Source of the DNA: Euonymus europaeus
Taxonomy: Eukaryota > Streptophyta > Magnoliopsida > Celastrales > Celastraceae
Direction of reading: 5' to 3'
DNA: 64,000 bases
Assembly: GCA_963580455.1 (NCBI GenBank)
Contig: OY756961.1
Location: 17,589,001 to 17,653,000, forward strand
The stretch's first letter is position 1. Each line of letters starts with the position of its first letter. The notes below the pieces were generated by a model, which did not search any database, was not told where the DNA came from, and saw only the letters and a program-made list of their open reading frames with translations. Shown here piece by piece: positions 20,876 through 34,172 of the stretch. The position numbers and the translations under genes were made by a program.

Positions 20876-23800
20876 CTTGTACAATTTTTATTGTTATCTA
20901 ATGTCTAAAACAACTAGTATGGGCTCCAAAGATTGTTTCGTCATCAAAAGATCAACTTTCGTTCCAAATTGGAGAAAACCTCTAAAAGGTCCAGCATGGA
21001 GAGAATTGACAAATTCCGAACCGTCAAAGTGCCCTGTATCACATTTTTATTGCTATTTTATGTCTAAAGTTTTGATTTTATGCTCTGGAGATAGTTTCGT
21101 TACCAAAAGATCAACTTTCGTTTCAAATTAGATAAAATCTTTAAAAGATCCTCCATGGAGAGTGTTGACAAAATCCAAACCATGAAAGTCGATTGTATCA
21201 CGCTTTTTGTCCCTATTTTGTGTCTAAATTTATGAGTTTTGGCTCTGTAATTTATTTTGTTGCCAAAAGATAAACTTTCAGTCCAAATTAGCCAAAACCA
21301 TTCAATGGTCCTCCATGGAGATAGTTGACAAAATCCTAACCATCAAAGTGGGTTGCATCACACCTTTTATTGCTTTTTTATGTATAGATTTCCAAGTTTA
21401 GGCACTGTAGTTTGTTTCATTGCCAAAACGTCAATTTTCATTCCAAATAAAGCAAAACCTTTAAAAGTTGCTACATGGAGAGAGTTGAACTATTCCGAAG
21501 CATTAATATAGATTGTTCAATAATTTATATTGTTATTTTATATCTAAATCAACAAGTATAGGCGCCGAAGATTGTTTCGTTGTTAAATGATCAACTTTCA
21601 ATCCAAATTACACAAAACCTATAAAAGATTCTCCATGGAGAGAATTGAAATTTTTCGAACCGTCAATGTGAATAGTATCACACTTTTTATTGTTATTTCA
21701 TGTCTAAATTACGTTAGTCTCCCATGACTATTTGCCAAAAGATCAGCTTTTGTTCCAAATTAGACAAAACCTTTAAAAGATTCTTCATTGAGGAACTTGA
21801 CAAAATCTGAACACCAAAGTGGATTGTATCATAATTTTTATTGCTATTTAATGTCTCAATTTACATGTTTAAGCTCTATAGTTTGTTTCGTTGAGGAAAT
21901 ATCAACTTTGGTTCCAAATTAGACAAAACCTTTAAAAGATCCTCCATTGAGACAGTTGACAAAATCCGAACCATCAAAGTGGACTGTATCAAATTTTTTA
22001 TCCCTATTTTATGTCTAAATTTACGAGTTTTGGCTCCGTAGTTTGTTTCACTGCCAAAACATGAACTTTGGTTCCAAATTAGACAACCTTTAAAAGGTCC
22101 TCCATGGAGAGATATGACAAAATCCGAACCATCAAAGTGGATTGTATCAAACTTTTTATCCCTATTTTATGTCTAAATTTATTTGTTTTGGCTCCGTAGT
22201 TTGTTTCATTGCCAAAATGTCAACTTTCATTCCAAATTACATAAAACGTATAAAAGATCCTCCATGGAGAGAATTGACAAATTATGAACCATCAAAGTGG
22301 CTTTTATCACACTTTTCACTGCTATTTTAAGCTAAACTTACGCTTTTATGCTCTAAAGATAGTTTCATTGCCGAAAGATCAAATTTCATTTAAAATTAGA
22401 CAAAACCTTTAAAAGATCACCCATAGAGAGTTGACAAAATCCAAACCATCAAATTGGATTGTATCACACATTTTATCCCTATTTTATGTCTAAATTTATG
22501 AGTTTTGGCTCCGTCGTTTGTTTCGTTGCCAAAAGATGAACTTTGGTTCCAAACTAGGCAAAACCTTTAAAAGGACCTTTATGGAGAGAGCTAACAAAAT
22601 AAGAACCATCAAACAGGATTGTATCACACTTTTCATTGCTATTTTATGTATAATTTGATAAGTTTAGGCTCCATAGTTTTTTTGGTTGACGAAAGATCTA
22701 CTTTGGTTCCCAAATGGAAAAAACTTTTAAAAGTCCCTCCATGGGGAGAGTTTTGGAAATCTGACCCTCAAATTATATAAAAAATTTAAAGGATATTCTA
22801 TGGAGAGAGTTGGCAAAATCCAAACCATCAGAGTACATCACACCTTTTATTGCTATTCTGTTTCCAAATTAAAGACTTTAGTCTCCCAAGATTGTTTCGT
22901 TCCCAAAAGATAAACTTTCGTTCCAAATTGAACAATACCATTAAAAGATCCCCCATGGAGAAAGTTGACAAAATAGATCCCCCATGGAGAAAGTTGACAA
23001 AATATGAACCATCAAAGTGGATTGTATCACAATTTTTATTGCTATTTTATGTCTAAGTTTATAAGTTTAGGCTTCGTAGTTTGTTTCGTTGATGGAAGAT
23101 CAATTTTGGTTCCAAATTGGACAAAACCTTTAAAATTTGCTACATAGAGAGAGTTAAGCAAATCTGAACCATCAAAGTTGATCATTGTACAATTTTTATT
23201 GTTATTTTATGTCTAAAACAACTATTGTAAGCTCTAAAGATTGTTTCGTTGCCAAAAGATCAATTTTCATTCCAATTTGGATAAAACCTTTAAAAGTTCA
23301 TACATGGAGAGAGTTGAAAAATTCTGAACCATCAAAGTGAATAGTATCACACTTTTTATTGCTATTGTATGTCAAAATTTAGGAGTTTATGCTCCAAAGA
23401 TAGTTTCGTTTCCGAAAGATTAATTTTCGTTCCAAATTTCATAAAACTTTTAAAAGTCCCTACATGTAAGGATTGTAAAGATTGTATTACACTTTTTATT
23501 GCCTTTTTATGTCATGATTTCCAAGTTTAGGCACGATAGTTTGTTTCGTTGCCAAAAGGTCATCTTTCATTCCAAATTAGACAAGACCTTTAAAAGATCC
23601 CACATTGAGAGAGTTGACAAAGTGCGAACCATCAAAGTGGATTGTATCACAAATTTTATCCCTGTTTTATGTCTAAATTTATGAGTTTTGGTTCGTAGTT
23701 TGTTTCGCTACCAAAAGACAAACTTTGATTCCAAATTAGACAAAACCATTAAAAGGTCCTCCTTGAAGAGAGTTGACAAAATCTGAACCATTAAAGTGGA

Positions 23801-26800
23801 TTGCATCACACTTTTCATTGCTATTTTATGTCCAAATTAAAGATTTTAGTCTCCCAAGATTGTTTAGTTGTCAAAATATCAATTTTTACTGTTATTTTAT
23901 GTCTAAAACAACTGGTATAGGCTCCAAATATTGTTTCGTTCCCAAAAGATCAACCTTCATTCAAAATTGGAGAAAACCTTTAAAAGATTCTCCATGGAAA
24001 GAATTGATAAATTCTAAACCATCAAAGTGGATAGTATCAAACCTTTTATTGCTATTTTATGTCTAAATGTACGAGTTTATGCTCTGAATATAGTTCGTTG
24101 CCGAAAGATCAATTTTCTTTCCAAATTAGACAAAACATTTAAAAGGTCCTACATGTAGAGAGTTGAGGGATTCTGTAACATCAAAGTTGATCGTTGTACA
24201 ATTTATATTGTTATTTTATGACTAAATCAACGAGTATAGGCTTTGAAGACTGTGTCATTGCCAAAAGATTAACTTTCATTCCAAATTGGACAAACCCTTG
24301 AAAAGATCCTCCACATAGAGAGTTCACAAATTTTGAGCCATCAAAGTAGATTGTACCACACTTTATTGTTATTTTATGTCAAAATTAATGAGTTTCGTCT
24401 TTGAAAATTATATTGTTACCAAAATATCAACTTTTTTCCAAATTAGACAAAAAATTTAAACGATTCTCCATGGAGAGAGTTGACAAATGCAAACCATCAA
24501 AGTACATCACTCTTTTTATTGCTATTTTATAAATTTATGAGTTTATGCTCCGTAGTTTATTTCGTTGACGAAAAATCAATTTTGATTCCAAATTGGGAAA
24601 AAATTTTATAAGTTCCTCCATGGGGAGAGTTCAGCAAATTTGAACTCTTATAGTTGATCGTTGTATATTTTTTATTATTATTTTATCTCTAAAATAACAA
24701 GTATAGGCTCCAAAGATTGCTTTATTGAAAAAAGATCAACTTTCGTTCCAGATTTGATAAAACCCGTAAAATATCCACCTTGGAGAGAGTTGAAAAATTC
24801 CCAACAATCGAAGAGGATAGTATCATAATTTTTATTGCAATTTTTATGTCTAAATTAATAAGTTTAGTCGCCGAAGATTGTTTCGTTGTCAAAAGATGAA
24901 CATTGGTTCCAAATTAGACAAAACCTTTATAAGGTCCTCCATAGAGAGAGTTGAAAAAATCCAAACCATGAAAGTGGATTGTATCGAAATTTTTATTATC
25001 ATTTTATGTCTAAATTAATGAGTTTAGTCTCCCAAGATTGTTTCGTTGCCAAAAGATCAACTTTCATTCCAAATTCGACAAAACCTTTTAAAGATACTCT
25101 ATTGAGAAAGTTGACAAATTCCGAACCATCAAAGTGGAATGTATCACACTTTTCATTGCTATTTTATGTAAAATTTTACAAGATTAGGCTCCGTAGTTAG
25201 TTTCGTTGACGAAAGATCAGCTTTGGTTTTAGAATGGATAAGCTCTTTAAAAGTTCATCCATGGAGAGAGTTGCGCAAATCTGAACCCTCAAAGTTGATC
25301 ATTGAACAATTTTTAATGTTATTTTATGTCCAAAACAACTAGTTTCAGCTCCGAAGATTGTTCTGTTGTCCAAAAATTAACTTTCAATCAAAATTGGATA
25401 AAACCTTTGAAAGATCCTTCATGCGGAAAATTAACTAATTCCGAACCATCAAAGTGGATATTATCACACGTTTTATTGTTATTTTATGTTTAAATTAATG
25501 AGTTAATCTCTCAAGATTGTTTCATTGCCAAAAGATAAACTTTCGTTCCAAATTAGACAAAAACATGAAAATATCCTCTATGGAGAGAGTACACAAAATC
25601 CGAACCATCAAAGTACATCAAACTTTTTATTGCTATTTTGTATCCAAATTAACGACTTTAGCTCCCAAGATCGTCTATAAAGAAAGTTGACAAAATTTGA
25701 TTCATCAAAGTTGATTTTCTCATACTTTTTATTGCTATTTTATTTTTAAATTTGTAAGCTTAGGCTACGTAGTTTGTTGCGTCGGCGAAAGATCAATTTT
25801 GGTTCCAAATTAGACAAAACCTTTAAAATTTTCTCCATTGAGAGAGTTGAGCAAATTTGAACCATTAAACTTGATCATTGTAGAGTTTTTATTGTTATTT
25901 TATGTCTAAAACAACTAGTAAAGGGTCCGAGATTGTTTTGTTTCCAAAAGATCAAATTTCGTTCCAAATTGGATAAAACCTTTAAAAGATCCTATATGGA
26001 GAGAATTGACAAATTATGAACCATCAAAGTAGATAGTCTCACACTTTTTATTGCTATTTTATGTCTAAAATAATGAATTTAATCTCCCATGATTGTTTCG
26101 TTGCCAAAAGAACAATTTTCGTTCCAAATTAGAGAAAAACATTAAAAGATCCTCTATGGAGAGAGTTGAAAAAATCCGTACAATCAAAGTACATCACCCT
26201 TTTATTGCTATTTTGTATCCAAATTAACGACTTTAGTCTGCCAAGATTGTTTTGTTGCCAAAAGATCAACTTTCGTTCCAAAATAGACAAAACCTTTAAA
26301 AAATCCTTCTTGCAGAGAGTTTACAAATTCTGAACAATCGAAGAGCATAGTATCACACTTTTTATTGCAAATTTATGTCTAAATTAACATGTTTTGTCTC
26401 CGAAGATTGTTTCTGTACCAAAAGATGATTTTTGGATCCAAATTTGACAGAACCTTTAAAAGGACCTCCATAGAGAGAGGTGAAAAAATCCAAACCATCA
26501 AAGTGGATTGTATCACACTTTTTATTACTATTTATGTTTAAAAAATTAATGGGTTTAGTCTCCCAAGATTGTTTTGTTGCCAAAAGATCAACTGTCATTC
26601 CAAATTGGACAAAACCTTTAAATGATACTCTATTGAGAAAGTTGACAAAATCCGAACCATCAAAGTGGAATCTATCACACTTTTTATTGCAATTTCATGT
26701 CCAATTTTAGAAGCTTAGGCTCCGTAGTTAATTTCATTGATAAAAGATCAACTTTGGTTCCAAATAGACAAAACCTTTAAATGTTCCTCCAATGGCGAGA

Positions 26801-28223
26801 GTTTAACAAATCTGAACCCTTAAAGTTGATCATTGAGAAATTTTTATTGTTATTTTATGTCTAAAACAACTTGTATCGGCTCCGAAGATAATTTTCCAAC
26901 CAAAAGATCAACTTTAGTTTGAAATTGGATAAAGCCTTTAAAAGATCCGCTATGCAGAGAATTGACAAATTCCAAAGCATCAAAGTGGATAGTATCACAC
27001 TTTTATTGTTATTTTATCTTTAAATTAATGAGTTTAGTGTCTAAAGATTGTTTTGTTGCCAAACGATCATTTTTTCGTTACAAATTCGACAAAAACTTTA
27101 AACTATCATCTATGGAGAGAGTTGACAAAATGAGAACCATCAAAGCACATCACTCTTTTTACTGCTATTTTGTATCCAAATTAACGACATTAGTCTCGCA
27201 AGATTATTTCATTGCCAAAACATCAACTTTTGTTCCAAATTGAACAAAAACATTAAATTATCCTCTTTGGAGAAAGTTGACAAAATTCAAACCATTAAAG
27301 CAAATCACACTTTTCACTGCTATTTTCTATCCAAATTAACGACATTAGTCTCCCAAGATTGTTTCGTTGCCAAAAGATTAACTTTCGTTCGAAATTGAAC
27401 AAAACCTTTAAAATATCATCTCTGGAGAAATTTGACAAAATCTGAACCATCAAAGTAGATTTTTTATAAGTTTAGGCTACGCAGTTTGTTTCGTTGATGA
27501 AAGATCAATTTTGGTTCGAAATTTGGCAAAACCTTTAAAATTTCCTCCATGGGGAGAGTTGAGCAAATTTGAACCATTAAACTTGATCCTTGTATGGTTT
27601 TTATTGTTATTTTATGTCTAAAACAACTATTATAGGCTCCGAAGATTGTTTCATTTGCAAAAGATCAACTTTCATTCCAAATTGGATAAAACCTTTAAAA
27701 TATCCTCCATGAAGAGAATTGACAAATTCTGAACCATCAAAGTGGATAGTATCATACTTTTTATTGCTATTTTATGTCTAAATTAATGAGTTTAGTCTCC
27801 TATGATTGTTTCGTTGTCAAAATATCAATTTTCGTTCCAAATTAGAAAAAAACATTAAAAGATCCTCTATGGAGAGAGTTGACAAAATCCGAACAATCAA
27901 AGTACATCACCCTTTTTATTGCTATTTTGTGTCCAAATTAATGACTTTAGTCTTCCAAGATTGTTTTGTTGCCAAGAGATCAACTTTCGTTCCAAATTAG
28001 ACAAACCTTTAAAAAATACTCCTTTGAGAGAGTTGACAAATTATGAACAATCAAAGAGGATAGTATCACACTTTTTATTGTAATTTTATGTCTAAATTAA
28101 CATGTTTTGTCTTCGAAGATTCTTTCAGTATCAAAAGATGAACTTTGGTTCAAAATTTGACAAAAGCTTTAAAAGGTCCACCATAGAGAGAGGTGACAAA
28201 ATCCAAAGCATCAAAGTGGATTG
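20876..28223 (+). repeat. 160-bp satellite array, segment 1
   Basis: About 46 tandem monomers of about 160 bp. A typical monomer runs AGATTGTTTCGTTGCC, AAAGATCAACTTTCGTTCC, TTAAAAGATCCTCCATGGAG, ACCATCAAAGTGGATTG, then CACACTTTTTATTGCTATTT. Monomers fall into recognisable types: C (GTAGTTTGTTTCGTTGACG), A (ACAACTAGTATAGGCTCCG), B (TTTAGTCTCCCAAGATTG), D (ATGTTTTGTCTCCGAAGATT) and E (TGATACTCTATTGAGAAAG). In the right half these follow a repeated order that gives a higher-order unit. One frame of the monomer is nearly stop-free, which explains the many 60-110-codon open frames; they are not genes. Confidence 0.95.
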
Positions 28224-28394
28224 TGTAATATCCCAAACCCAATTTTTAGAAAAATGGTTTTTCAAATTTAATATTTTTAATAAATATTAATAATTTTAGA
28301 AAAATATTGGCGCAAGAATCACCTGAATCGGAGTTATATTGAAGGAGTTATGAATTTTGGAAGTTTAAATAATTATTAGGTAAACGAGGGGCAG
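28224..28394 (+). mobile_element. LTR-E1 fragment
   Basis: 171 bp starting TGTAATATCCCAAACCC, homologous to the left part of LTR-E2 at 36,871 through TAAACGAGGGGCA. It breaks into a D-to-E monomer boundary of the satellite. The rest of the LTR is absent and there is no target duplication. Confidence 0.75.
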
Positions 28395-28865
28395 AATGGG
28401 TTTAGTCTCCGAAGATTGTTTTGTTGCCAAAAGATCAACTTTCATTCCAAATTGGACAAAAACTTTAAATGATAATCTATTGAGAAACATGACAAAATTC
28501 GAATCATCAAAGTGGAATCTATCACACTTTTTATTGCAATTTCATGTCTAATTTTACAAGCTTAGGCTCCGTAGTTAGTTTCATTGACGAAAGATCAACT
28601 TTGGTTCCAAAATAGACAAAACCTTTAAAAGTTCCTCCACGGTGAGAGTTTAACAATTCCAAACCCATAAAGTTGATCATTGAGCAATTTTTATTGTTAT
28701 TTTATGTCTAAAACAACTAGTACCTGCTCCGAAGATTGTTTTCCTACAAAACGATCAACTTTAGTTCGAAATTGGATAAAATCTTTAAAAGATTCTCTTT
28801 GCAGAGAATTGACAAATTTCAAACCATCAAAAATGGATAGTATCACACTTTTTATTGCTATTTTA
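28395..28865 (+). repeat. 160-bp satellite array, segment 2
   Basis: About three monomers in the order E, C, A, the same order as at 25,020, 26,555 and 34,880. The last monomer is cut by LTR-A2. Confidence 0.93.
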
Positions 28866-30063
28866 TGTGAAACCCCTACCCAAAAGTTTAGGTTTGAGTC
28901 AATTACGGATGATCCGTGAGATACGGAATCATGGAAAGATAGTTTTTGAGCTAGGTTCGGTAAATGAGCCATAACGTTTTGTGTACATGTCCGTTTTGGG
29001 CTCATAATATATCAAATTGAAGCTTAGACCGAGCCGGAAAATAAATTTGAAGAAAATTGGGATGCTGAAAAGCACAAACCGTCAGGAAACCCTAAACAGC
29101 CGTCCGGACACTTCCTTGAGGAACAGAGGCAGTGAGTTTGAGGAAGAAAAGAATAGTGCTGTGAACAGTAAAGCATCCGGACACCCTACCGAGGCGTCTG
29201 GACACTTAATCCTACATAGGTAGGCAGCGAGTTGGGAATGGAGGGATCCGTCTGGACTGCCACTTAAGTCGTTCGGACACCTATCGGGAAATCAGGTTTT
29301 TTAAGACTAAAAATAGACATTTATGCACTTCGCCATTCTTGGATAGCCCGAGTAGAGAGAGAAGAAGAGAGAGAAGGAGATTTTGGTTAGTGTTGGGCTT
29401 GGAAATTGTGGATTGGTGATCATTGAAGCCAAACAAGGAAGATTCAAGCTTGATTTGGGTGATTTGGTAAGTTTTCCTTAGTTTTTGGAAATTCTAGGTT
29501 TTTGTAGATTTGCTAGATTCTTGAAGAGTTGAGTTCTATGCTTTAGATATGTTGTTTATAGGTTGATTTGGAACATATATGTAGGTTGATTTCGTGGTTT
29601 GATGTTGAGTTGAGCTAAGTGGAGTTTTGGAGGATTTTAGAAGAAATTCTAGAGAGAGAAAGTAAGTTTCTCTTGATTGTTTGTTTAATTCGTTATTGAT
29701 ATGATATATTGAGATGTTTGGATGATTAAATGAGTACGACATTGTGTAAATTGTTAGGTTTGGTGAAACGGGTTTTAAAACCCTAATTGTGGGATTATTG
29801 GTAAATTGCTCAACACGAGGTAGAGGATTTCCAAACGTTCTTTCTATCGTTCGTTCTCATTATTTTAAAGAGCGTTTCGACTCCTCATTGGTCATTTTAT
29901 TTGTGTTTCCGCCTTAATTGCTTCTAAGGGGAAACGAACCTTGTTTGTGAAATTTGGTTAATTCTGGATGTTGCATGACCCGATTGTGTGTGTTCCATCA
30001 CCTATGGGCACGATGTGATTTCTGTTCATGCATCATGGTAGTTATGTATATATATATGTAGGA

Positions 30064-30108
<45 letters not shown>

Positions 30109-30226
30109 TTTTGGCATGTCATGGCATAAATGCATTAGAGTTGCATTGGAGACCAGGTATGGACTTGGGGCTCCCTAGGATTTCTGAAAGCAACATGGAG
30201 AGATGACAAGGTGAAGAGAGTTACCA
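28866..30226 (+). mobile_element. LTR-A2, 5' two-thirds, fused to an LTR-B fragment
   Basis: It starts TGTGAAACCCCTACCC inside a satellite monomer and follows LTR-A3 (32,116) through U3. That includes degenerate TCCGGAC motifs (29,100-29,290) and the GA-rich block at 29,350-29,380. It stops at GAGTTACCACCA, which matches about 33,345 in LTR-A3. The remaining 0.8 kb of the LTR are replaced by LTR-B3 in the opposite orientation. A long (TA)n tract is present at 30,067-30,107. Confidence 0.85.
30067..30107. repeat. (TA)n microsatellite in LTR-A2
   Basis: About 40 bp of uninterrupted TA repeats. LTR-A1 has only short TA runs at the same place (1,420-1,460), so the tract has expanded in this copy. 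Confidence 0.95.
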
Positions 30227-30229
30227 CCA

Positions 30230-31145
30230 TGTGACGCCCTAACCCGGAATTCACGCACTGAGCCGGGAGCGCCACTTTAGGCGTGTGCCCCGTCACTAAG
30301 GACCTCACCACACGTCAACCTAACCCCGGATTCTAATAAAAATCCGACAGCACCTCCCCGTATATCGGAGGGTGCCAACCTGAAGTCACATCTCACTTAG
30401 CACGTGTAAGATAATCAATAATAATCAGAGAAGTTCCGCAGCCTAACGGGCCTCTGGCCATCTATCCACATTCACACACTAGGCAGGGCCTCAGGCCTCC
30501 TAAATCACATGCAATCAATAAGCAAAACATATTCATACCAATAATATCATCAAAGACTATCAAGTCTATCAATCCGGACCCAAGGTCCACTATCCAGGTA
30601 CGGGAGTCCCGATCACACGGCATACCTCCCGACCATCCATCCAACATACCGAAAAGGTATTTAAGCAATATAATAGTCAACCAATAAAAGTACTCTATGT
30701 ACTTAATTCATGACCAAGGTTCTCAAACAACCAAATACATATCCTAGTGCTCCTAGGGTGGCCTTCCATGTCACGTCGCCTCCTACTGATCTGCAGCCTG
30801 GTTCTCAGCACCAGTCTCACCTGAAGGATACAGAAAAGAAATAGGGTGAGCAGGAGGCTCAGTAGGGAAAATAAAATGAATCATAAAGAATGTAAATGCT
30901 GAATATTGAGACAAGCTCAATGCAGCAACATGACATCCTAAAATGTCACAACAATGCATAACCTCGGGCTACACCCTACAGCGCCTGGCACTAGGCAACG
31001 AATATTCCGAAAAGTCATCGGAACCCTTGCACTTTGCTCCGGAACGACTATAGGTGCACCTACATAATGGAAATTCCGATTCCGGCAACAATGTGCCCAT
31101 TCGGTATCCAGCATCGTCACAAAAATATAACCTAAGGATACAAAA
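30230..31145 (-). mobile_element. LTR-B3 fragment, U5 part
   Basis: It starts TGTGACGCCCTAACCCGG and follows LTR-B2 from 4,086 (CACTAAGGACCTCACCACAC, CCCGTATATCGG) to about 4,990. It ends with a small direct duplication of ACAAAAATATAACCTAA before joining satellite. The U3 half is absent. Confidence 0.8.
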
Positions 31146-32115
31146 ATATAACCTAATGAGTTTAGTGTCCAAAGATTGTTTCGTTGCCAAAAGATCAACT
31201 TTCATTCCAAATTGAATAAAAACTTTAAATTATCCTCTATGAAGAGAGTTGAATAAATCCGAACCATCAAAGCACATCACACTTTTTACTGCTATTTTGT
31301 ATCCAAATTAATGACATTAGTCTCCCACAATTGTTTCATTGCCAAAAAATCAACTTTTGTTCCAAACTGAGCAAAACCTTTAAAAGATCCTCTATGGAGA
31401 AATTTGACAGAATCAGAACCATCAAAGTAAATTGTATCTCACTTTTTATTGCTATTTTATTTCTAAATTTATAAGTTTAGCCTCCGTAGTTCGTTTCGTT
31501 GACGAAAAATCAATTTTGGTTCCAAATCAGACAACATCTTTAAAAGTTCCTCGATGGAAAAAGTTGAGCAAATCTGAACCATCAAAGTTGATCGTTGTAC
31601 AATTATTATTGATATTTGATGTCTAAAACAACTGGTATAGGCTCCAAAGATTGTTTCGTTTCCAAAAGATCAACTTTTGTTCCAAATTGAATACTACCTT
31701 TAAAAGATCCTTCGTGGAGATAATTGACAAATTCTGCACCATCAAAGTGGATGTATCACACTTTTTATTGATATTTTATGTCTAAATTAATGAGTTTTAG
31801 CTCTCATGATTGTTTCATTGCCAAAAGATCAATTTTTGTTTAAAATTAGACAAACTTTAAAGATCCTCTATGGAAAGAGTTGACAAAATCCGAACAATCA
31901 AAGTACGTCACCCTTTTTATTGATATTTTCTATCCAAAATAATGACTTTGGTCTTCGAAGATTGTTTCGTTGTCAAAATATCAGTTTTCGTCTCAAATGA
32001 GACAAAACCTTTAAAAGATTCTCCTTGGAGTTGAGAAATTCCAAACAATGGAAGAGGGATAGAATAACGCTTTTTATTGCAATTTTATGTCTCAATTAAC
32101 ATGTTTTGCCTCCGA
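31146..32115 (+). repeat. 160-bp satellite array, segment 3
   Basis: Six monomers in the order B, B', C, A, B, B', and then the start of D. They pick up in register after the LTR A/B chimera, which removed only about 7 bp of the interrupted monomer. The last five bases TCCGA (32,111-32,115) are the target duplication of LTR-A3. Confidence 0.93.
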
Positions 32116-34172
32116 TGTGAAACCCCGACCCAAAAATTTTGGTTTGAATAAAATTACGGATGATCCGTGAGGTACGGAACCATGGAAAAATAGTTTTTGA
32201 GCTAGGCTCGGTAAACGGGACATAACTTTTGGTATACATGTCCATTTTGGGCTCAAAATATATCAAATCGAAGCTTAGACTGAGCCAGAAAATAAATTTG
32301 AAGAAAACTGGGGTGCTGAAAAGCACAAAGTGTCCAGACACCCTAAACAGGCATCCGGACACTTCCTTGAGGAACGGATGCAGTGGAGTTTGAGGAAGAA
32401 AAACATAGTGCTGTGAACAATAAAGCATCAGAACACCATACCGAGGCATTCGGACACTTAAGCCTACATTGGAGGCAGAGAGAGGAGAGAGATGCAAGGC
32501 GTCCGGACAACCACTTCAGGCGTACGGACACCTATCAAGAAATCAGGTTTTTAAGAGCAGAGTTAGACATTTATGTTCATACCACATTTTGGAGAGACCG
32601 AGTATAGAGAGAAAGAGCTTTTTGTTAGAGTTTTGCTTGGAGATTGTGGATTGGTGATCTTTGAAGCCAAACAAAGAAGATTCAAGCTTGATTTGTTAGA
32701 TTCTTGAAGAGTTGAGTTTCATGTTTTCGATATGTTGATTATAGGTTGATTTTGGAACATATGTATAGGTTTGTTTGTGATTTTGGAGTGAAGGATTGAT
32801 TGGGTTGAGTTTGAAGGATTTTGGAGGAATTTCTAGAGAGAGAAGGTGAGTAATTTTGACATTCTTGATTCAATTGATGTTTATATGAGTTTTTGATCAT
32901 ATATTAACAAGTGAATGGGTTTGGTTTCGCCATATTGTTAGGATTGGGAAATCAAAACCCTAGGAACGTAATTATTGGATTTTTGGTAATTGCTCGGAAT
33001 GGGGTAGGGGATTTCCAACCATTCTTTTTATCATTCGTTCTCATTGTTTAAAGAGCGTTTCGATTCTTCATTGGTCACCTATGTTTGTGTTTCCACCTTA
33101 ATTGCTTCTAAGGGGAAACGAGCCTTGTGTGTGAGTTATTGTTTGTTCTTGAATTGCATGACCTTATTGTGTGTTCCATCACTTATGCGCACAATGTGAA
33201 TCCGTTCATGCATCATGGTAGTTATGTATATATTTAAGATGTTCATATATAAGCATTGGAGACCGGGTATGGACTCGGAGATCCTTAGGATTTTTGAAAG
33301 CTACATGGAGGGATGGAGAGGTGAAGAGAGTTACCATCAAGTCATATGAACTCCATGTGGGGTAACACACTAGAGGTGGGGTTATTGAGGGACCTTGCCT
33401 GGAGTGGTGCGGGCGTGATAGGTTCACGCAACCGAGTGATTCAAGAGCGGTGTGATGTTGGGGAGCTTGCTCCCATTCGATATTACTTGGAGAGAGCCAT
33501 GGTATTGATGAGGTTTGCTCAAAGAGGGGATTGCCCTTGTTCTATCTGATTGTTGATTATACGTTCATGATGTAGAATCATATTGTTTCATTGCTTTTCC
33601 TTTGGATTCGACCTTATTACTTTGATGATCCTTTTTACCCTACTGAGCTTCTAGCTTACCCTTTACCTTCTTTTCCTTCCACAGGCGATACTGGTACGAG
33701 TACCGGCAGAGCAGATCAGCGAGAGCGGGATGTGACATGGATGGCCCTGGGTAGGATGAGGATGCTAGAGATATACTCTAGCATGTATTTTGTTTATGAT
33801 GTTGATTATTATTATTCATGATATATTATAACCATTTGGCACCAGAGGGTGTATGCATGATATATGCTGATAATTGATTATATTTTTATATGATATTATG
33901 AACTATGATGATGTGTATAATTACTATCAGTTTGTACATGCTAGTAGTGGATGGCCTGAGGCCCCTAGGATTAGGACTGCATGTGATTGAGGACTGAGGC
34001 CTAGCTAGGTTATTCATGTGATGGTTGAATTGTGTTGGGTGTTCTGATACAGGTGGGCACTCTCCGATATACGGGGAGATGCCCTCAAATTTTTGGTTTG
34101 CCGGATGATCACATTAGTAGCCTAGGACGGTGCCAGAGGGCACCCGTGGCATTCCCGAATCGGGGCAAAACA
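32116..34172 (+). mobile_element. Solo LTR-A3 with perfect target-site duplication
   Basis: A complete LTR of 2,057 bp, TGTGAAACCCCGACCC to CGGGGCAAAACA, flanked on both sides by TCCGA (32,111-32,115 and 34,173-34,177) within a type-D satellite monomer. This is the cleanest LTR boundary in the window. U3 is on the left. It has a cluster of TCCGGAC-related motifs at 32,330-32,535, a GA-rich leader-like block near 32,600, and conserved CTCCGATATACGGGGAG near the U5 end. Confidence 0.95.

Noticed and set aside
30067..30107. The (TA)n tract as a promoter TATA region
   Set aside because: It lies far into the LTR, varies in length between copies, and has no other promoter signal around it. It is called a microsatellite only.
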